A DNA stretch of 64,000 nucleotides from Balanoglossus misakiensis. Taxonomy: Eukaryota; Hemichordata. Every line of letters begins with the position of its first letter. Position 1 is the first letter of the stretch. A program made the translations under genes and the position numbers. The notes under the pieces were generated by a model, which was not told the DNA's origin, did not search any database, and saw only the letters and a list, made by a program, of their open reading frames with translations. This document shows positions 1 to 11,565 of this stretch, piece after piece. The DNA is taken from contig CM082592.2 in the NCBI GenBank assembly GCA_040954595.2, forward strand, positions 11,594,001 through 11,658,000, in the 5' to 3' direction.

Positions 1-1426
1 AGCGTGAAGCACATGCGCACTACGGTCGCTTATTGTCATTTACCACCAAAACATAAAGCGCAGATTCTGAAATTCTCCTGTTCGTGTTCCTCAATATTCC
101 TTCGACATTCAACATTAACATACCTGAGCACTGGTCTTCATCTTGGTGGGGGAGGGGGGGGGGTTCTCTTGTATACCTGAAAATAAGTAAATCAATATGG
201 TTATTTCGGATCTGTTTTGCCGGAATCGAACAATCGGATTTACTTCCGGAAAATCATCACCGAAACGGCGCACATACGGCGTTAAATTACCAGGATGTTT
301 CAGACAGAAATGTTTACTTTATTTACTATGAACACGTCGTTAGGGTGGAATTATTGTATAATGGTCGTTGGAAAAACATTCACATGAACCTTAGTAAAAA
401 CAAACCGTGTCAGAGGTCATGAACTTTCACAACTGGTTTTGAAATAATTACGTTTCTGTGGGAAAATCGGGCAACGTCATATCTTCAGGCCAAACGTCAC
501 GCACACAAGCACGACAATACGTTTTAATTAGCGACACGGTCAAGTTCTGTCCAATCAAAGAACTTTAATTAACAAAACAACTTTTGTGTGGTAATTATAT
601 TGGCAAAATTGGTATAATTGGAACTCCTTTTCTCCAAGTTTTGCAACATTGAGAGTTTCTAGCTCCGGCACCGGACAAGAGCGATTAAAGGTCTATTATC
701 AGTTTAATTCTTTGTTATATTTTCAGGATTTTTTGTTTTGTGTACCAACTACAGGTTCTTGTCTGGAATTCCCACGGCATAATGAGATGAACAATATTTA
801 GCGTATCATCACAGCCCCAATCAGCATTGTTACTGTTGACAACTGAATTCACATCCGAATGTGAATTTTTCTGTCAAGTATCACAAAGATATTACATTTA
901 TGTATTTAACATTAGAAGTTGGATATCTCGTGCATCATCGCTATTGCCATAATGCAGCCAATTGAATATCGCGGAGTCGACTGCACCGATGTTCACAGAT
1001 CTATCCTCAGAAAAATTGTTGCTACATTAACAGGAAAATATTGGCATTACGCCAATTTACACTGATCTCCCTGATAAAAAATATCGCGATAATTATTTTT
1101 TATTATTTTTGACTTCAAGATATGTCACGACAGAGATAAAAAGAAGAGAGGTCGTAAAATTTATGACGGACATTTCGACATTGACATCTGTCGTAAGAAA
1201 GAAAATGCAAACGCAAGAATGTCATCAAGAGCCATATAATAATAATTTCTGTAAATTGAAATATTCCCACGACTATTTCCTGGGTGATTAACACAAATCA
1301 GATGTCAATTTCATCCGCCAATTTGCATGTGTGTTTCGGTTTCTCCGATTGACGGCCTCCCACCAAAGTTGCCATATGTTTATCGTTTCTTAGAAATGAG
1401 GTGAAATCGACACACATTAGAATAAA
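1..1426. other. CpG-rich non-coding DNA with a G-run
   Basis: I see no gene here. Open frames are short and show no recognisable domain or splice structure. CpG dinucleotides are frequent, as in the rest of the first 37 kb. A G-rich tract at 148-163 (five G, one A, ten G) and one octamer-like ATTTGCAT near 1320 are the only distinct elements. The stretch is best described as upstream flank of the CRE-rich region that follows. Confidence 0.6.
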
Positions 1427-1434
1427 TGACGTCA
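1427..1434. promoter_or_regulatory. CRE palindrome TGACGTCA, site 1
   Basis: This is a perfect 8-bp cAMP response element, the binding site of CREB/ATF bZIP dimers. It lies about 460 bp upstream of the possible first exon at 1891 and is the first of five identical octamers within 2.6 kb. Confidence 0.5.
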
Positions 1435-1890
1435 TCATATTCGTGATGTCGAATGTCGATTTCCTGGCTGTACTTCGGAGTCATATAGAGTTCCTGCATG
1501 CGACTTGGCTCCGGGTGCTAAGCGTCAATCGTAAAATCGTAAATTTTAGACGTCACTTCCCATCAACAAAACTTATTTCAGCCCGTTAGCAGCATCAGCA
1601 TTCAAACAACCAGTTTCAATCGATCGAGGATATTGCGATAAACAGGCTACTGTTTCGAGTGAGTGGGAACACTTTTCACAGAACGGGTATTTTGCCTTGA
1701 GTGACGCAGTAATAGGTTTTTGAAGTCGTTCCCTGCGTCTGTCTGTGTAGACGCCCCAAGCCCCCTTGCGTTCTTTTGTTGTAGCGGGCAGCTTCCAGGC
1801 CCCGGCCGTCGGTTGGGGATTTTTGTTTTAATGTTTCAACTTTACAAAATATCGACGAGGCAGCTGCGAGAGCACGTGTTGGCGGTGTAA

Positions 1891-1915
1891 ATGGATGCCG
1901 AAGAAAACACCGAAG
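1891..1915 (+). CDS. Candidate first coding exon of a plus-strand gene (MDAEENTE)
   Basis: ATG at 1891 opens eight codons, MDAEENTE, plus one base. They run into the splice donor GAAG|gtgagtg at 1916, which matches the consensus well. A TAA lies in frame directly before the ATG, so the exon cannot extend upstream in this frame. The +4 base is G, but the -3 position is T, so the start context is only fair. The intron is phase 1. The next compatible exon I found is at 8235-8309 and the joined frame stays open. Four of the five nearby CRE octamers lie within 2.1 kb downstream and one lies 460 bp upstream. The peptide is too short to assign a family. The main alternative is a chance ATG in 5' UTR or intergenic DNA. 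Confidence 0.3.
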
Positions 1916-2032
1916 GTGAGTGAGGCTGAACAATGAGGCGTCGAGAACACAGCAAGTGACTTGCACGAGGTTATTGCGGGGAGGTGGCTGTACACTTCGC
2001 CTCTGTGAAGCAACGACGTAAAGCTGTAGTTT

Positions 2033-2040
2033 TGACGTCA
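2033..2040. promoter_or_regulatory. CRE palindrome TGACGTCA, site 2
   Basis: A perfect CREB/ATF octamer lies 118 bp downstream of the candidate first-exon donor and 93 bp from site 3. Confidence 0.5.
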
Positions 2041-2125
2041 TAAGACTCGAATCTATCCTCAGGTGTTAAATTGTTTGTCACGGTCTCCACTCACGACACT
2101 GCGAGCGATTGTCAACATGCAGTGA

Positions 2126-2133
2126 TGACGTCA
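2126..2133. promoter_or_regulatory. CRE palindrome TGACGTCA, site 3
   Basis: A perfect CREB/ATF octamer in the context gaTGACGTCAta. Its flanks are nearly the same as those of sites 4 and 5, which also continue into AT. Confidence 0.5.
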
Positions 2134-2476
2134 TATACAGTTAAACTTGTTTCCTTTAGAAATGACGCCATGATTTCTGCCGTTTGACTTTGCCCATATT
2201 TGATTGCTTTCCTCTTACTAAACTTGACGAGTCGGAAGCCATCAGAGCTCTCTATTCATGCTGCAAATGCCATAATATTTGGTACGTGGCTTTGAAATAG
2301 GCAACTTTTTCATGTACAGACTGTGAGTAAAGCAGTAAATGACAAATGATTCAGAAAGTGGAACAATATCAATCACAATACATGACACAAAATTTACCAA
2401 AATAATGTCAAGATAACGATTATCTCCCTTCGTGCACATTTAAAATACAGTTCTCCAATGGCAAGGCCATTCATGT

Positions 2477-2489
2477 CCCCCCCCCCCCC
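2477..2489. repeat. C homopolymer, 13 bases
   Basis: A run of 13 C. It is one of at least eight G or C runs of 10-14 bases that I find only in the first 29.3 kb. Confidence 0.95.
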
Positions 2490-2872
2490 ATTCTGTTTAC
2501 ACGGAGAAAGGAACAAAAGCAAAGCAACGAACGGCACGCGCGGACAATACACCGCAGCCTCACATTGTTGAACCTCTCGCCAGCGTTAGAAATGACAATA
2601 GCCTTTTATTGTGGGAACTCGTCTTTCTGCCGGAAACTGGCCAACAAAAGCAAACGCCAGTGTCATCCCAAAGAAACATTATTAATGATGGAATATATCG
2701 ATAAGACTGAAACCACAGACAGAAGAAACAGAATGTTGGTGGTAACATTAAACTTAAAGTTGGCGACTTTGGAAAAACAAGTGTTGTTACTTCGTATTTT
2801 TGTAAGATGGTTTGTTCTGTGTATCAAATGATTTCTTGGTCTGTGGGTCAATGGCTGACCCGACACGTGAGC

Positions 2873-2897
2873 GGGGGAGGGGAGGAGGGGGGGGGGG
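2873..2897 (+). repeat. G-rich tract with G-quadruplex potential
   Basis: The tract has G-blocks of 5, 4, 2 and 11 bases separated by single A residues. It contains enough runs of three or more G to form an intramolecular G-quadruplex on the plus strand. Whether it folds in the cell is unknown. Confidence 0.8.
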
Positions 2898-3889
2898 TCG
2901 GTGACAAGTGGCCCCTAAATCGGTGATTGACGATCGGACAACGGCAGTTAACTGACCAAAGGTCTTGAAGCGCACGTCACACACTCTTTATGCATCAATA
3001 TTGCCCTACAACAATGCGCAGGTTGACAGTAGCCTTATTTCACGCATGCGTATACCGATAATTTTATATTTAAGACGGTGGATAAAAACACCATGGGTCC
3101 TTATTTTAACCAGGTGTTTGTGGAATGACCGTGTATCTGCGACCGAAAAGCGCAGACATTAATATTTACTCCACAAGGGTGTTGATATCCATATTTGTGT
3201 TGTTAATCCCGACAAGTAGATTTTCAATATGCCATATCTGTCGCCAAGCGGTTACATCCGCGCCTACCCATTGACTAATCCCCCAAATTCGTCATTTTGG
3301 GGTTGTAATTCAATAGCTACTAACCCCAAACTCCAAGAACGGTGGGATATCGTATTCCTTACTGAGGCCAAAAATCCTTGAAACAGGATTAAAAAGAACC
3401 GCCGAAAAAAATCCATCTGAGCAACGCGTCATCGTCATTTACAATTCCGCTGAAACTACATCCGGGGATATTGCCCGAGTTTCGCTATAAGTTAAGTAAG
3501 AGCTAACCTTGCGTGTGTTTGAGCGCAGAGATGGAGTCAGCTGAGAGCAGACAGTCTCCTCGCCGTGAAGAGGGAGAAAAATAGCTGAGTGATACGAGTC
3601 ATTAGGCCTATTGTGCGTAATTGCACTGAAGTACCATACAAATGTTGCGTTTGATATAGAGGTTGCCGCGGGGCAGAAAGCCGTATTTTCTGAGACAGAG
3701 ACATACGATTAGCGGGCACGTAAAGTCATGTTAATGCTCTGAAGCGCGGATGTTAAACAACGCTACTCGGAAGTGATTAACAACTTCTTGATGGCGATGA
3801 TCGCAGATTTCCCGCGGTCTCCACCGTTGAACTCACCTAGCAAACATTTCCACATCTTTAATGACCGGCTGTTTTGAAAACTACGATTA

Positions 3890-3897
3890 TGACGTCA
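3890..3897. promoter_or_regulatory. CRE palindrome TGACGTCA, site 4
   Basis: A perfect CREB/ATF octamer in the context taTGACGTCAta, 93 bp from site 5. That is the same start-to-start distance as between sites 2 and 3. Confidence 0.5.
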
Positions 3898-3982
3898 TAA
3901 AATAAATTGCCCGAGTTAACAACTACCGAAATCACTGTTTTTTAGACAGAAAGAAGGGAAAAGGTGAACATAAACCCGATGA

Positions 3983-3990
3983 TGACGTCA
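3983..3990. promoter_or_regulatory. CRE palindrome TGACGTCA, site 5
   Basis: A perfect CREB/ATF octamer in the context gaTGACGTCAta. It is the last of the cluster; the next perfect octamers I found are far away, at 13651 and 62185. Confidence 0.5.
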
Positions 3991-6900
3991 TAGCCCTTTG
4001 GAACTCAGTACTTGTATATCCCTTTTTTTAAATTGGAATATTATCTCGCCAGAATATAAGACAGAGAAGTATTCTGATGGTGCGAGCATTTTGAAGATTT
4101 GCAGTCCATTTCTCTTTTATGTTATTTATGTCTGCGTGACGATACTTTTAGAGGTGACGTGTGTTTTTGTTAACAAGTTGGCACTCGTTGCGGGGTTAAC
4201 AAACCTGGACTCAAAATTAAAACTGCCAGCCACACACACAGTGTCCAAATTCAGATTACCGCGATTATTCCCCCACTGTTTTTGTTTTACTTATACATGT
4301 ATTTCTTTTTTTTGTTTCCCATGGACATTTTTATCTGTTGCGATTCCAAGAATCGGGGCCATATCACGCGATTCATTAAGCTGTAACTATAGCAACAAGT
4401 ACTAACAGTGACTCATGCGTGTAACTCACGAGGGTAATATTTTTGACATGAATTCAATATATTTCAGATGTCAAAATATCTATTTTGGAAAAGCAACACC
4501 GCTATTTATACTTCGTTGGTATTTCACTAAAGCCAAAATGTTTTTTTTTAATGTTTGAATGGGGTATACACTTAATGGTCAGATGGTATTGTTTATAGTT
4601 TAAGTTATTTGATGTTTGTCTGGCACGGCTTTCTCCTGCAGTTCACATCAAACCGTTGTTAACTGCACAATGCATATGCAATGTGATCACGTGACAAACC
4701 CTGGCGGGATTCACGCTGCATTCGAATGCTATTTACGAGTGCTCGCCGCGGCTAAAATTCTCCCCTTGTTCAGGTACAGTCAGGTGTAAAATATCTGAGA
4801 CAGGTTCTCAATAAAAACATATATCATCAACATTTTGGTACGATCGTAAATATTTTCAAAATCGATTGGTATTATTGATTAACATGTGCATGAGTAAATC
4901 TTGTTTAATATCAATTAAATTATCCGCAGTTGTGCCGATTCTGTTTTGTATGTTTTTGTGAGTTGTTGGTTGGCTTGGTGGATGGATGGATGGAAATTAC
5001 GCGATTCAAATACATTTACCACACACAAGTCGGTGATGGAGTCTAAGTCAATCCGTTCCAGTGAACAGGACAATGAATTAATGAAAGGAGAGCGGCTTTG
5101 TCCCTTTAATCCCCAATAATTTCCATGTGAAAGTTGACTCAGATGGTCGTACACATCTCCTCAACGGGTGCACCTTTTTATTTTTAAACCCCATCCTGGT
5201 CTTGGCTACAGGGCAAGCAGTTACTCCTATTTGCTATTGGATACGCTATGTATAGCTAATAGCCCGCATCAATATTTGATAAGCATATTTTCTAATTGTG
5301 CAAAATCCCGGCTTAGGCGCATGTTTCTTTTTGTGAAGAGGGATATTGCTGCAGCGTGTAATACAGGGTCGACATGCACTGCATTGCGGCGTGTTGTTAT
5401 AGAAGCCACTTTTCAAAAAGAAAATGAATAAAAGGCCGCGAAAAAAAATCCGTATCGCTTCATCGCCGGTGGGGTCATTTTCGACAAAGAACCGAGTTTG
5501 GCTTCCAAAATATATCATTTACGTACCGTTTTATCACGTTGCTTTGCTTTAAAAATTTCTGAAGCTTGGGTCTGACAGCGTTAACAAGTTCTCAATATCT
5601 GGGCTCGGTGTACCCATCACCGGGAAATTGACAACGCGGGGTAACGTGCAATTCGTACAATGAAAGCGAACAATGAAGGGGCTTTTCCCGGATCCTATTG
5701 TCATCGGGATGACAAAGACTCGCTATCCATTATGACGGAAATAGAAGATTGCCGCTTACTTTAGCGATGAGTAAGACTACAATCCCCGCTACACTCAGAC
5801 GTGCATATTACACTTTTTATTGTGAGCTCGCGCGTTTTGTATACAATTTTCTCCCGTGTTTGAAGCCGTGTAGCCGTAAAAGGGTGAAACAGTAAACGTT
5901 AAAAGGTGAAATGTTAAATTTCCGACTCGATTACGCGCGCCATTGTGAACCGGACGCCTTGTTAAACGTTCTAGCACGGAGGATATTGAATTTGACAACA
6001 ACAAGGTTTCATAGAGGAAATTAAGCAACCACATATATGTTCAGTGTTTGGCCACAACTCTGTGCGCACGTGACTTCCATGTCTCAACCATTTATCATTT
6101 TTTAAATGTGATACATTACTAGCAAGGATGACCATAGCTTCTTGGGTCTTAGCTCGAGCGACTTAATTATGCTATAGTAAGAAAATACCTGAGTATCGCG
6201 CGATTACCGTCTATTTTCACAGTATAGTTTAGTTGGAGGAAACTTCCAGCTTATAATGAGTATAGCTCAGCTTGGTATTAATTGTATTCTCCAGAATAGG
6301 GTCTTAGTTTGGATAATTGTACTTGGGCGGTTCGCTTTATTTCCACCCAATTAAGTATATCGTTCGGGATACTGATTAACGCACGTTCAAAGAACCCCAT
6401 TCTAGGATAAACTGTGGCAACGTCGACTTTGTGAATAGTTACCATACCGGTCACATGCAGGTCACTTGCGCGTGTGTTTGTTCACAACATGGTCAGACCA
6501 CGAAGCGAGCTGTGGACGCTCACCTCGTGTCAATATCATAGTTGTAGATGTCACCCAGTGTCAATTTCGGAGTTATCCTACCGAGCAAACGTTGATGGCT
6601 GAAAGCAGCTGTTTCATCCAATCACGCTACGCGAAGTTTACTTAAAGAGACAGCCGTGGTTACAACTTTTGATAATCTTTCGGTATTTCTAATCCCTGTT
6701 TCAATTTACACTTTCTCGTTCTGCTATGTATACACGCGGTGTCAGACCTGACGAACCAACATTTTGCTATTATTGTCGACTGAAACACAAAATCGTTTTA
6801 TTTTTAATAAACACTCGAGGTCCACAGAAACGGCATTCTGCAAACGGAACTGGACAGGATCCCGATGTTCCAATCAACATGTACACGGTAAATTTATCCC

Positions 6901-8234
6901 GTATAAATAACTATGAGTAATACTGTTGAAAATGGTTCGCCCTTGGCGAATAGCATAGGCTTTACATTTCATCGTAGATTTGTCCGGCGTACAAATTTTC
7001 TCTCGGACTCCGCTTAATCTTTCAACAGTTTAAGAATGTCCACGGTTTACGACCCAAATACACCACAATGTAAATGTAATTTGATATTTTTAAGTATCAT
7101 ACTCTCTCTGTTTACATAAATAATAAGAATATTGAAACAATATTTTGTCAACCGAGTATGGGTGTTTATTCAGAAGACGACGTTGAAATCGTCTGCCCGC
7201 ATCCCGTTTTAAGTCAAAGATTACTACGCGACGCGGTGACTATTCGCCGGGTACATTAACCTTTCAAGTTCTCTGCTTTTGGTAGAATTGCTTATCAACG
7301 GACAGAATATCACTGGTGAGCTGTTCAGTCCCGCGCCGTTCGAGTCGGACACCGACATGCACTGGACGCGATGATTTTTGTCTGTGCATGTCTTGGATCA
7401 GAACCCGGAGCTAAAATGCATCAATATTGTGTGTTAATTGGAATCGTATCGAGAAATCGATACGACGTGCATCTAATGCTGTATCGATTCTGCAGTGTTG
7501 ACACCCAGTCGTAAAGTCGGCCATTCAAGAAATATTAAACTCTAGACATTGTGGTGCTTGCACGTATATTGGACAAGTTCTGAGATTTTTCTGGTCGCTA
7601 AAATATGAGCAAAGTTTATCACATACGTGAACCGAAATTCGACGTATTCAAACTTGGTGGATTTTATAGCTCATGCCTTACTTCACAGATAAAAATACTG
7701 TTAATTACTTAATCTGTGTTAAATATAGATCAACAATACCACAAAACTGTAAGTTGGAAGGTCTGATTTAGCACAAAACTGAATTCGAAACGAACAACTC
7801 ATCGAAGCCGTCAAACATGACGCTTCTCTCATGTGGAGATTATTTAACGCGCGCTATAAACCAGGAAGTTATTGTAGTCAGAGTAGCTGTATTTAGAAAA
7901 AAAATAATGGACACATAAATTATTGGGAGATTTTGCCCTTCAAGTATTTTTGACAGGTTACAGCTTTTTAAATTTTAAATTTGATAGATTATAACACCAT
8001 AGAAAGTTCCACTGAAGTATTTTTATGCCGGTCTGTCGGTGATGTACGGCCACTTTAAGTGACATTGATGACAATGTACGGACTTAAACTGTTGATGAAG
8101 GGAGATTTTGCCCAGTTTCATGGCCGGGGATTGAAATGTCTGTGTAAAATCTTGAAGAGTTGTCATTAAGAAACTCGTTAGTACAACCTTACGACAATCA
8201 TTAGTGGAGACGACTGGGCTATTCCCGCTGACAG

Positions 8235-8309
8235 GATCCGGACCCGCGCTTGATGGATATCACCAAGGCCGTATTACAAGCACATCCACACTCCCGATGG
8301 GATTCAAAG
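8235..8309 (+). CDS. Candidate internal coding exon, 75 nt
   Basis: The segment lies between an acceptor (cccgctgacag|GATCC) and a donor (CAAAG|gtgaggg). Spliced to the phase-1 donor at 1915 it reads without stops: GSGPALDGYHQGRI and onward to end in LPMGFK plus one base. It enters and leaves in phase 1, so it could be skipped without shifting frame. The predicted peptide is rich in Gly, Ser, Thr and Pro and resembles a disordered N-terminal region. I do not recognise the family. A second frame is also open (MDITKAVLQAHPHSRWDSK, with an in-frame stop upstream), so phase alone does not prove the join. The branch point and a strong pyrimidine tract are not obvious. Confidence 0.33.
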
Positions 8310-9206
8310 GTGAGGGAAAGATCGTCTATGTCACCAAACTATTGTTCGTTTTATCCCCCTTTCCCATCATTAGGCCAACTTGAGCGATTCACACGCCCGT
8401 GTCCGATTGACCATGAAAACATAAACGTCAATTATTCATCAGAATTGTGGGGGAGAGACGGGGAGAACGGAACAGACCATACAAAGAAGCACGCGCCAGG
8501 AATGAAGTTCGCTTCTAGCAGATTGAAACGCATGAGTACTTTCCTCCTTTGCAGTTGACCGTTAAGTAGCGCTAGAAAGTCAACATATCAAGCTACTCAT
8601 ATAGGATTTTCTCGACAAATCTCTCTCTTGTATACAAAAACTCAACCAAGTTTACAGCGAGTGCATCACAATAAAAGTGGATAGTGCACCCGCACTGACC
8701 AAAGTGTGTATGAATGCATCATGATTTTGATTAACCAGTCCTGTAAAGTTAATCACAACTTCAGTCACAAGTCTATGATTACAGTAAAACACACAAGCTG
8801 CCAAAGAGAGCTTTTCAAGGGCTTCGCTTTCCTGACAAGTATGCTATTACCATGAATATTATATTGAATTTACTTATCGCCCGGAGAATTAGAATTTAGA
8901 TAATTTAGACGCAAATGTGGCCGAGTGTTAGAACTAAGAGAAAACCACGCTCCAATTGGACATACTTCAAGGCAAGATATCCCAAAAACTCAAGATACTG
9001 CGACCGAGCCCCCCAGGGGAAGCGAAGAAGGTCGTCAAAATAATTTCTTTCCCGCTGACCGCTATAACACCTGCCGATTGTGTGAAGGTGGACATATTTC
9101 ACGTGAAATTTCATGCAGAAATGGGCAGTGCTAAGTGGGAAAATTAATGTTTACTAGTAAATGGGATTATTGGGTTCTAAGAGCAGAATGCATCTTTGTT
9201 CTATTG

Positions 9207-9218
9207 CCCCCCCCCCCC
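9207..9218. repeat. C homopolymer, 12 bases
   Basis: A run of 12 C followed by TCTCC, belonging to the set of G/C runs confined to the first 29.3 kb. Confidence 0.95.
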
Positions 9219-10378
9219 TCTCCTGCGAGTACGGGGATATGTGACTGTGAGGAACCTTCTGTCAGAACTGAAAGCGGTCGACTGTAACTCACGTTGGATG
9301 TGCTAGTTATGTCACTATTAAAACCCCACCCTTTACAACACTTTTCGACAAAACATGATGCGAATTCTGACCCTTTCAAACTTTTAAGCTTTATATTTTC
9401 CCGCACTGTGAGTCTGCACCGCGAGAGTTGTTCACCGATCTCGTTTGCCAGCCACGCGGGAGCGGAACATTCATTGACACTGAGGTCTCGCGGAAGAAAA
9501 GAAAAGCGCGCATTGCATGCACACAAATCCACGCGATGATGGCAAAACGGACTGGCTTATTTGAACCTGACTGAAAATTATCCACCAATGTTTAGAGACA
9601 CAACAACACGGACAGATCACAACAAAGCGACTATAATCCCATTCATTTGTAGCACATGTGCTTATACCATGTACCTACTGAGAGCAGCAAATAAAGCTCT
9701 GAGATTGGGTTTCACGCGCTGTGTAGCCCAAGAATCGTCTAAGGATTTCGACACAGCAATAGAGAGCTGAAATTTCCATGCCATTGTAGCGCGGAGATAA
9801 TGAACGATACACGCCACAAAAAAGGCTGAAATATGAATCCCGGAGTGCGCGCATAGAAATACGCGTGACTTTATCGCGAATGGTACCATTAAGGTATCAA
9901 ATGACCATAGCCGTCATTGTCTTTACAAAACCCATCAAATACTGGGCATTGTCAAAACATTTGAGCTCTTCTAGCGTCCACACACTCGACTATTTTCCTT
10001 TGAAATCTCTACTCAGCCAATGCGTTGATGTGTCGCTGCCATCAAACAACGTTGTTATCACAGTGTTTCATAGCAGGCGTTCTCTGCTATATGAATAATT
10101 TTCGACTTTCCATTATACGTCATCGTCACAGAGATTGTCAGGGAGACCAGTGATTATTTGTAGCCTGGGTTTGCACGAGGTTTGCTTTCTTTGATGTGTA
10201 TTTATTTTATGTTTTCACTTCTATTTCGATTGAAAATGTGGCTTCGAACAATATAGTACAGGTAACACGCAGTGCTACCTTTATACCGGATCGTCTTTCC
10301 AGACTCTTACATAAGATGTAATTTGGTTAAAAATAGTATCTCGAGGGTCTATGGTTAAAACTCAACAAATCTGTATCT

Positions 10379-10718
10379 CAGAAAAAAACCTAAACCGGAC
10401 GTGAATGTCGGCAGGAGTCCACAGAGAATCGACCAACGGCGTTGACTCCGCCGGTCGACCTCGACAGTGACGACGTGAGACCGACAAACGTCGAGATGCC
10501 GTAACCGCATCGATTACAAGACTCCAGTCCAGCTGTTATGTTGTCTAGACGATGCATCCGAGGCGTTTGCCGGCGAATAATCTGCCCGCTTCTGGCGTGT
10601 CAAATCGATCCAACTTGTCTCGTTGTGACGAAAGCAACAGTGTGGTAGCTCATCTCCCGACGCGACGTGCCCAGCTACCTTGACAACAAGAAACCGCCTC
10701 AGCAGAAAAAAAACCTAA
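10379..10718. repeat. CpG-dense 309-bp block between near-identical direct repeats
   Basis: The motif cagaaaaaaacctaa at 10379-10393 recurs at 10703-10718 with one extra A. The 309 bases between are strikingly CpG-dense (about 30 CpG by eye) and stand out even against the CpG-rich surroundings. The arrangement looks like a target-site duplication around an insertion. On the minus strand one frame runs from about 10704 to beyond 10370 with only a single TAA, but both halves are short and show no known domain. There is no poly(A) tail or terminal inverted repeat at the inner edges, so the element class is unknown. Chance similarity of A-rich flanks is the main alternative. Confidence 0.4.
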
Positions 10719-11410
10719 GTGTTGATCAGGAGCTCTCTACTTCAGAGTTTTTTGCTCTTTCCGATGAGTCTGGAGCGCCACCCGACAAAGAAAACATTCT
10801 TTGTACAAATTTTACCTGCTAAGCTTTGCGACACTTTCATGCTGTTTGTCTGTGTCAGGAAAATGGCTTGATTCCTTGAAATTTGAGTTTCTGCTGGTTT
10901 ATATTTAAAGGACAATGTTGAAAAGTTTGCTTATTTTCATTTCATCCGGACAAGAAAATATTAACTCTGCTCGAGTGTAGCAGAAACTTTTCAAATGACA
11001 TCATTGACTGGCGCTAAACCTGTTCAACTCCAAGTGATGCTCATTCACACACGAAGCAAATTAGCCTTACTACCAAAAGGGTGAAACGTATGGATGCGGG
11101 TAAAAGGAAATTACGCGGCCATTTACTCTGATACTCATCACCACAGCCCTGTGGCTCGGCGTTGGGAATCGGTGGGGATTCCGAGATCACATGACGAGGG
11201 TTTCCGTTAGATTGAACCAATTAGCGCGACCGTTTAAACCATCACGTACGTACAAGGACCGAGCCTTAAAAGTTTCGACGCTGTGTCATTGTTATGACGG
11301 GTTCACACTTATTTGATCATAGAGGACGCTATTTGCTCGACTAAATTAGGGCCGGTCTGCAGAACCAAAGAAAACTTTCCCCAATCACAAGAGTACGAAT
11401 GTTCGTGTTG

Positions 11411-11417
11411 ACTTACC
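11411..11417 (-). promoter_or_regulatory. Alternative 5' splice site (AAG|gtaagt)
   Basis: The minus strand reads GCAAG|gtaagt, a near-perfect donor 52 nt downstream of the donor that ends the 11469-11565 exon. Using it would retain the TAA immediately after the first donor, giving a 28-residue peptide or a transcript open to nonsense-mediated decay. This could be a productive/unproductive splicing switch, but it could also be a chance match. Confidence 0.35.
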
Positions 11418-11468
11418 TTGCTCTCATAGAAATACAGAAAGTAGTATATTTAGAGGAATCTCGCTTAC

Positions 11469-11565
11469 CTTGTTTCAAGCTTGAGCTGTTTCAATTTCTT
11501 CAAGACTTTGCTCTCTGTCTTGTCTTTTTTGGTGTCTGAAGATGGACCCATGTTCTTTGGTTTAC
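11469..11565 (-). CDS. Candidate start-codon exon of a minus-strand gene
   Basis: Read on the minus strand, a pyrimidine-rich stretch ends in tttattcag at 11566, followed by 14 nt of leader. The ATG is at 11551 in a good context (aacATGG). Twenty-seven codons plus AG then run into the donor ACAAG|gtaagcg at 11468. The peptide begins MGPSSDTKKDKTESK and ends LKQLKLET. It is Lys-rich with a hydrophilic, helix-prone character and could be a nuclear or cytoplasmic N-terminus; there is no signal peptide. The intron leaves in phase 2. A second strong donor lies 52 nt downstream at 11417 and would include an in-frame TAA right after the first donor. I do not recognise the family. This is the best supported exon on the minus strand because acceptor, start context and donor are all good. 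Confidence 0.45.

Larger units (their letters stand above)
1916..8234 (+). other. Long intron or intergenic DNA, CpG-rich
   Basis: I see no supportable coding sequence on either strand across these 6.3 kb. The region holds four of the five CRE octamers, a 13-C run at 2477-2489, a G-rich tract at 2873-2897 and a small perfect stem (CGTATCG and its complement) near 7446-7465. If the exons at 1891 and 8235 belong together, this is the first intron of that gene. First introns of animal genes often carry regulatory sites, which would suit the CRE cluster. Confidence 0.4.
8310..11468. other. Non-coding, CpG-rich; contains a repeat-flanked block
   Basis: I found no credible exon here. Overlapping short open frames between 8.9 and 10.1 kb on both strands show no domain or splice structure. 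A 12-C run lies at 9207-9218. The block at 10379-10718 is listed separately. The last 60 bases hold a second splice donor of the minus-strand exon at 11469-11565. Confidence 0.5.

Noticed and set aside
3832-3872. Possible minus-strand exon ending at a gtgagt donor (CTAG|gtgagt)
   Set aside because: It can be joined to the 11469-11565 exon in frame, but the acceptor is weak, the peptide looks unnatural and it overlaps the CRE region.
8905-10098. Series of overlapping open frames on both strands
   Set aside because: They overlap one another in opposite frames, have no domains, and are best explained by CpG-rich composition that dilutes stop codons.
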